Assembly (NCBI GenBank): GCA_031178645.1
Contig: JAPSIP010000119.1
Location: forward strand, 1-5,609
Direction of reading: 5' to 3'
Source of the DNA: Paracoccus sp. (in: a-proteobacteria)
GTDB taxonomy: Bacteria > Pseudomonadota > Alphaproteobacteria > Rhodobacterales > Rhodobacteraceae
Length of the DNA stretch: 5,609 nucleotides
The notes beneath the pieces were generated by a model that was not told the DNA's origin, searched no databases, and saw only the letters and a list, made by a program, of their open reading frames with translations. Positions 4,897 through 5,609 of this stretch are shown here, piece after piece. Made by a program: the position numbers and the translations under genes. Numbering within the stretch: position 1 is the stretch's first letter; each line of letters starts with the position of its first letter.

Positions 4897-5609
4897 ATGC
4901 TTTCTGTGCTGCGAACCACCTGGCCGCTGTTCCTGGGCATCCTGCTGCTGATGGTCGGCAACGGGATGCAGGGCACGCTGCTGGGCATCCGCGGCGGGAT
5001 CGAGGGGATCCCGACCTTCCAGATGTCGGTCGCGATGTCGGGCTATTACGCGGGCTTCCTGCTGGGCAGCCTGTCGGTGCCCGCGCTGATCAAGAACGTG
5101 GGCCATGTGCGGGTCTTCGCGGCGCTTGGGTCGATGATCTCGTCCGTGCTGGTGCTGTATTCGGTCGAGCCCAACTGGATATGGTGGACGATCCTGCGGC
5201 TTATCATCGGCTATTGCTTCTGCGGGGTCTATATCACCGCTGAAAGCTGGCTGAACGCCGGATCGACGAACGAGAACCGGGGCCAGACCCTGTCGGCCTA
5301 CATGATCGTGCAACTGCTGGGGATCGTAGCGGCGCAGGCGCTTCTGAATGTCAGCGATCCGGGCGGCTATACGCTGTTCATCGTCGCATCGGTCCTGGTG
5401 TCCTTTGCCTTCATGCCTATCCTTCTGTCGGCGCGTCCCGCACCGCAGTTCCAGACCATCAAGCGCATGACGTTCAGGCAGCTTTACCGCGCCTCGCCCT
5501 TGGGATGCGTCGGCATCTTCCTGATCGGCGGGGTCTTTGCGGTGCTGTCCGGCATGTCGTCGGTCTGGGGCGCGGCCATCGGCCTGTCGGTCGCCCAGAT
5601 CTCGGTCTT
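4897..5609 (+). CDS. YcaD-like MFS transporter (N-terminal 237 residues, cut by right edge)
   Basis: This open frame runs off the window without a stop, about 237 codons. The protein is strongly hydrophobic, with apparent membrane helices near residues 9-30, 44-65, 73-90, 96-115, 133-150, 158-177 and 203-220, matching the first half and start of the second half of a 12-helix major facilitator. NVGHVRVFA (67-75) sits at the loop 2-3 position of MFS motif A but lacks the usual Asp-Arg. The stretch AESWLNAGSTNENRGQTLSAYM (helix 4 to loop to helix 5; Glu116, Arg128, Gly129) resembles the YcaD subgroup (VES...NRG...AYMM). That subgroup has no settled substrate; efflux or uptake of a small molecule is all that can be said. 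The ATG at 4897 is chosen as the first Met before helix 1; only GAGA (4887-4890) resembles a ribosome site. It may be co-transcribed with queA, but hairpins lie between. Confidence 0.88.
   Translation, partial: MLSVLRTTWPLFLGILLLMVGNGMQGTLLGIRGGIEGIPTFQMSVAMSGYYAGFLLGSLSVPALIKNVGHVRVFAALGSMISSVLVLYSVEPNWIWWTILRLIIGYCFCGVYITAESWLNAGSTNENRGQTLSAYMIVQLLGIVAAQALLNVSDPGGYTLFIVASVLVSFAFMPILLSARPAPQFQTIKRMTFRQLYRASPLGCVGIFLIGGVFAVLSGMSSVWGAAIGLSVAQISV

Noticed and set aside
3780..4988. Long minus-strand open frame (402 codons) opposite queA and the MFS start
   Set aside because: It covers the entire, well-supported queA gene in antisense, runs into the next gene, and its composition is that of a shadow frame.
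4783..5313. Minus-strand frame (176 codons) opposite the MFS gene
   Set aside because: The plus strand encodes an unmistakable membrane transporter here; the antisense product is His/Gln/Arg-rich shadow sequence.
1..5609. Mobile elements, CRISPR arrays, tRNA/rRNA genes, defence systems
   Set aside because: I saw no repeated spacer units, transposase motifs, terminal inverted repeats or tRNA-like cloverleaf sequence on either strand.

Overview
The window looks like chromosome from a high-GC alphaproteobacterium, most likely a Rhodobacterales member of the Paracoccus/Rhodobacter type. This is inferred from the strong G/C preference at third codon positions, the gph / glmU-glmS arrangement, the bfd-bfr pair, and a Rhodobacterales-style VPLP C-terminal tail on one protein. 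I did no database comparison, so the genus is a guess.

Left part (1-2170): a minus-strand operon, glmU followed by glmS (only the first 12 codons of glmS are inside the window), makes amino sugar precursors. GlmS makes glucosamine-6-phosphate, and GlmU makes UDP-N-acetylglucosamine for peptidoglycan and lipid A. The glmU stop and glmS start share one base (TGATG). Divergent from this, across about 115 bp, is gph, a HAD-family phosphoglycolate phosphatase.

Middle part (2171-2926): about 170 bp of apparently non-coding DNA with a 14-bp palindrome leads into an unrecognised gene. It encodes a Gly-rich then Pro-rich protein ending in a VPLP + hydrophobic + Arg tail, which resembles the VPLPA-CTERM exosortase sorting signal. 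The in-frame N-terminus shows no signal peptide, but a signal-peptide-like stretch lies in another frame and would join the main frame if one G were added to a GGGG run. This is the least explained locus. It meets the bfr gene tail to tail at a GC-rich hairpin.

Right part (2927-5609): a minus-strand iron storage operon, bfd-bfr, has a 53-nt gene overlap and a recognisable candidate promoter covered by a GAAAC/GTTTC dyad. Divergent from it is queA (queuosine tRNA modification), followed by paired, mutually exclusive G/C hairpins and then the first 237 codons of a YcaD-like MFS transporter that runs off the right edge.

Almost everything is ordinary housekeeping sequence. I found no mobile element, CRISPR array, tRNA, rRNA or defence system, and no convincing new multi-gene system. 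The best candidate for something undescribed is the VPLP-tailed protein and its possible frameshift.
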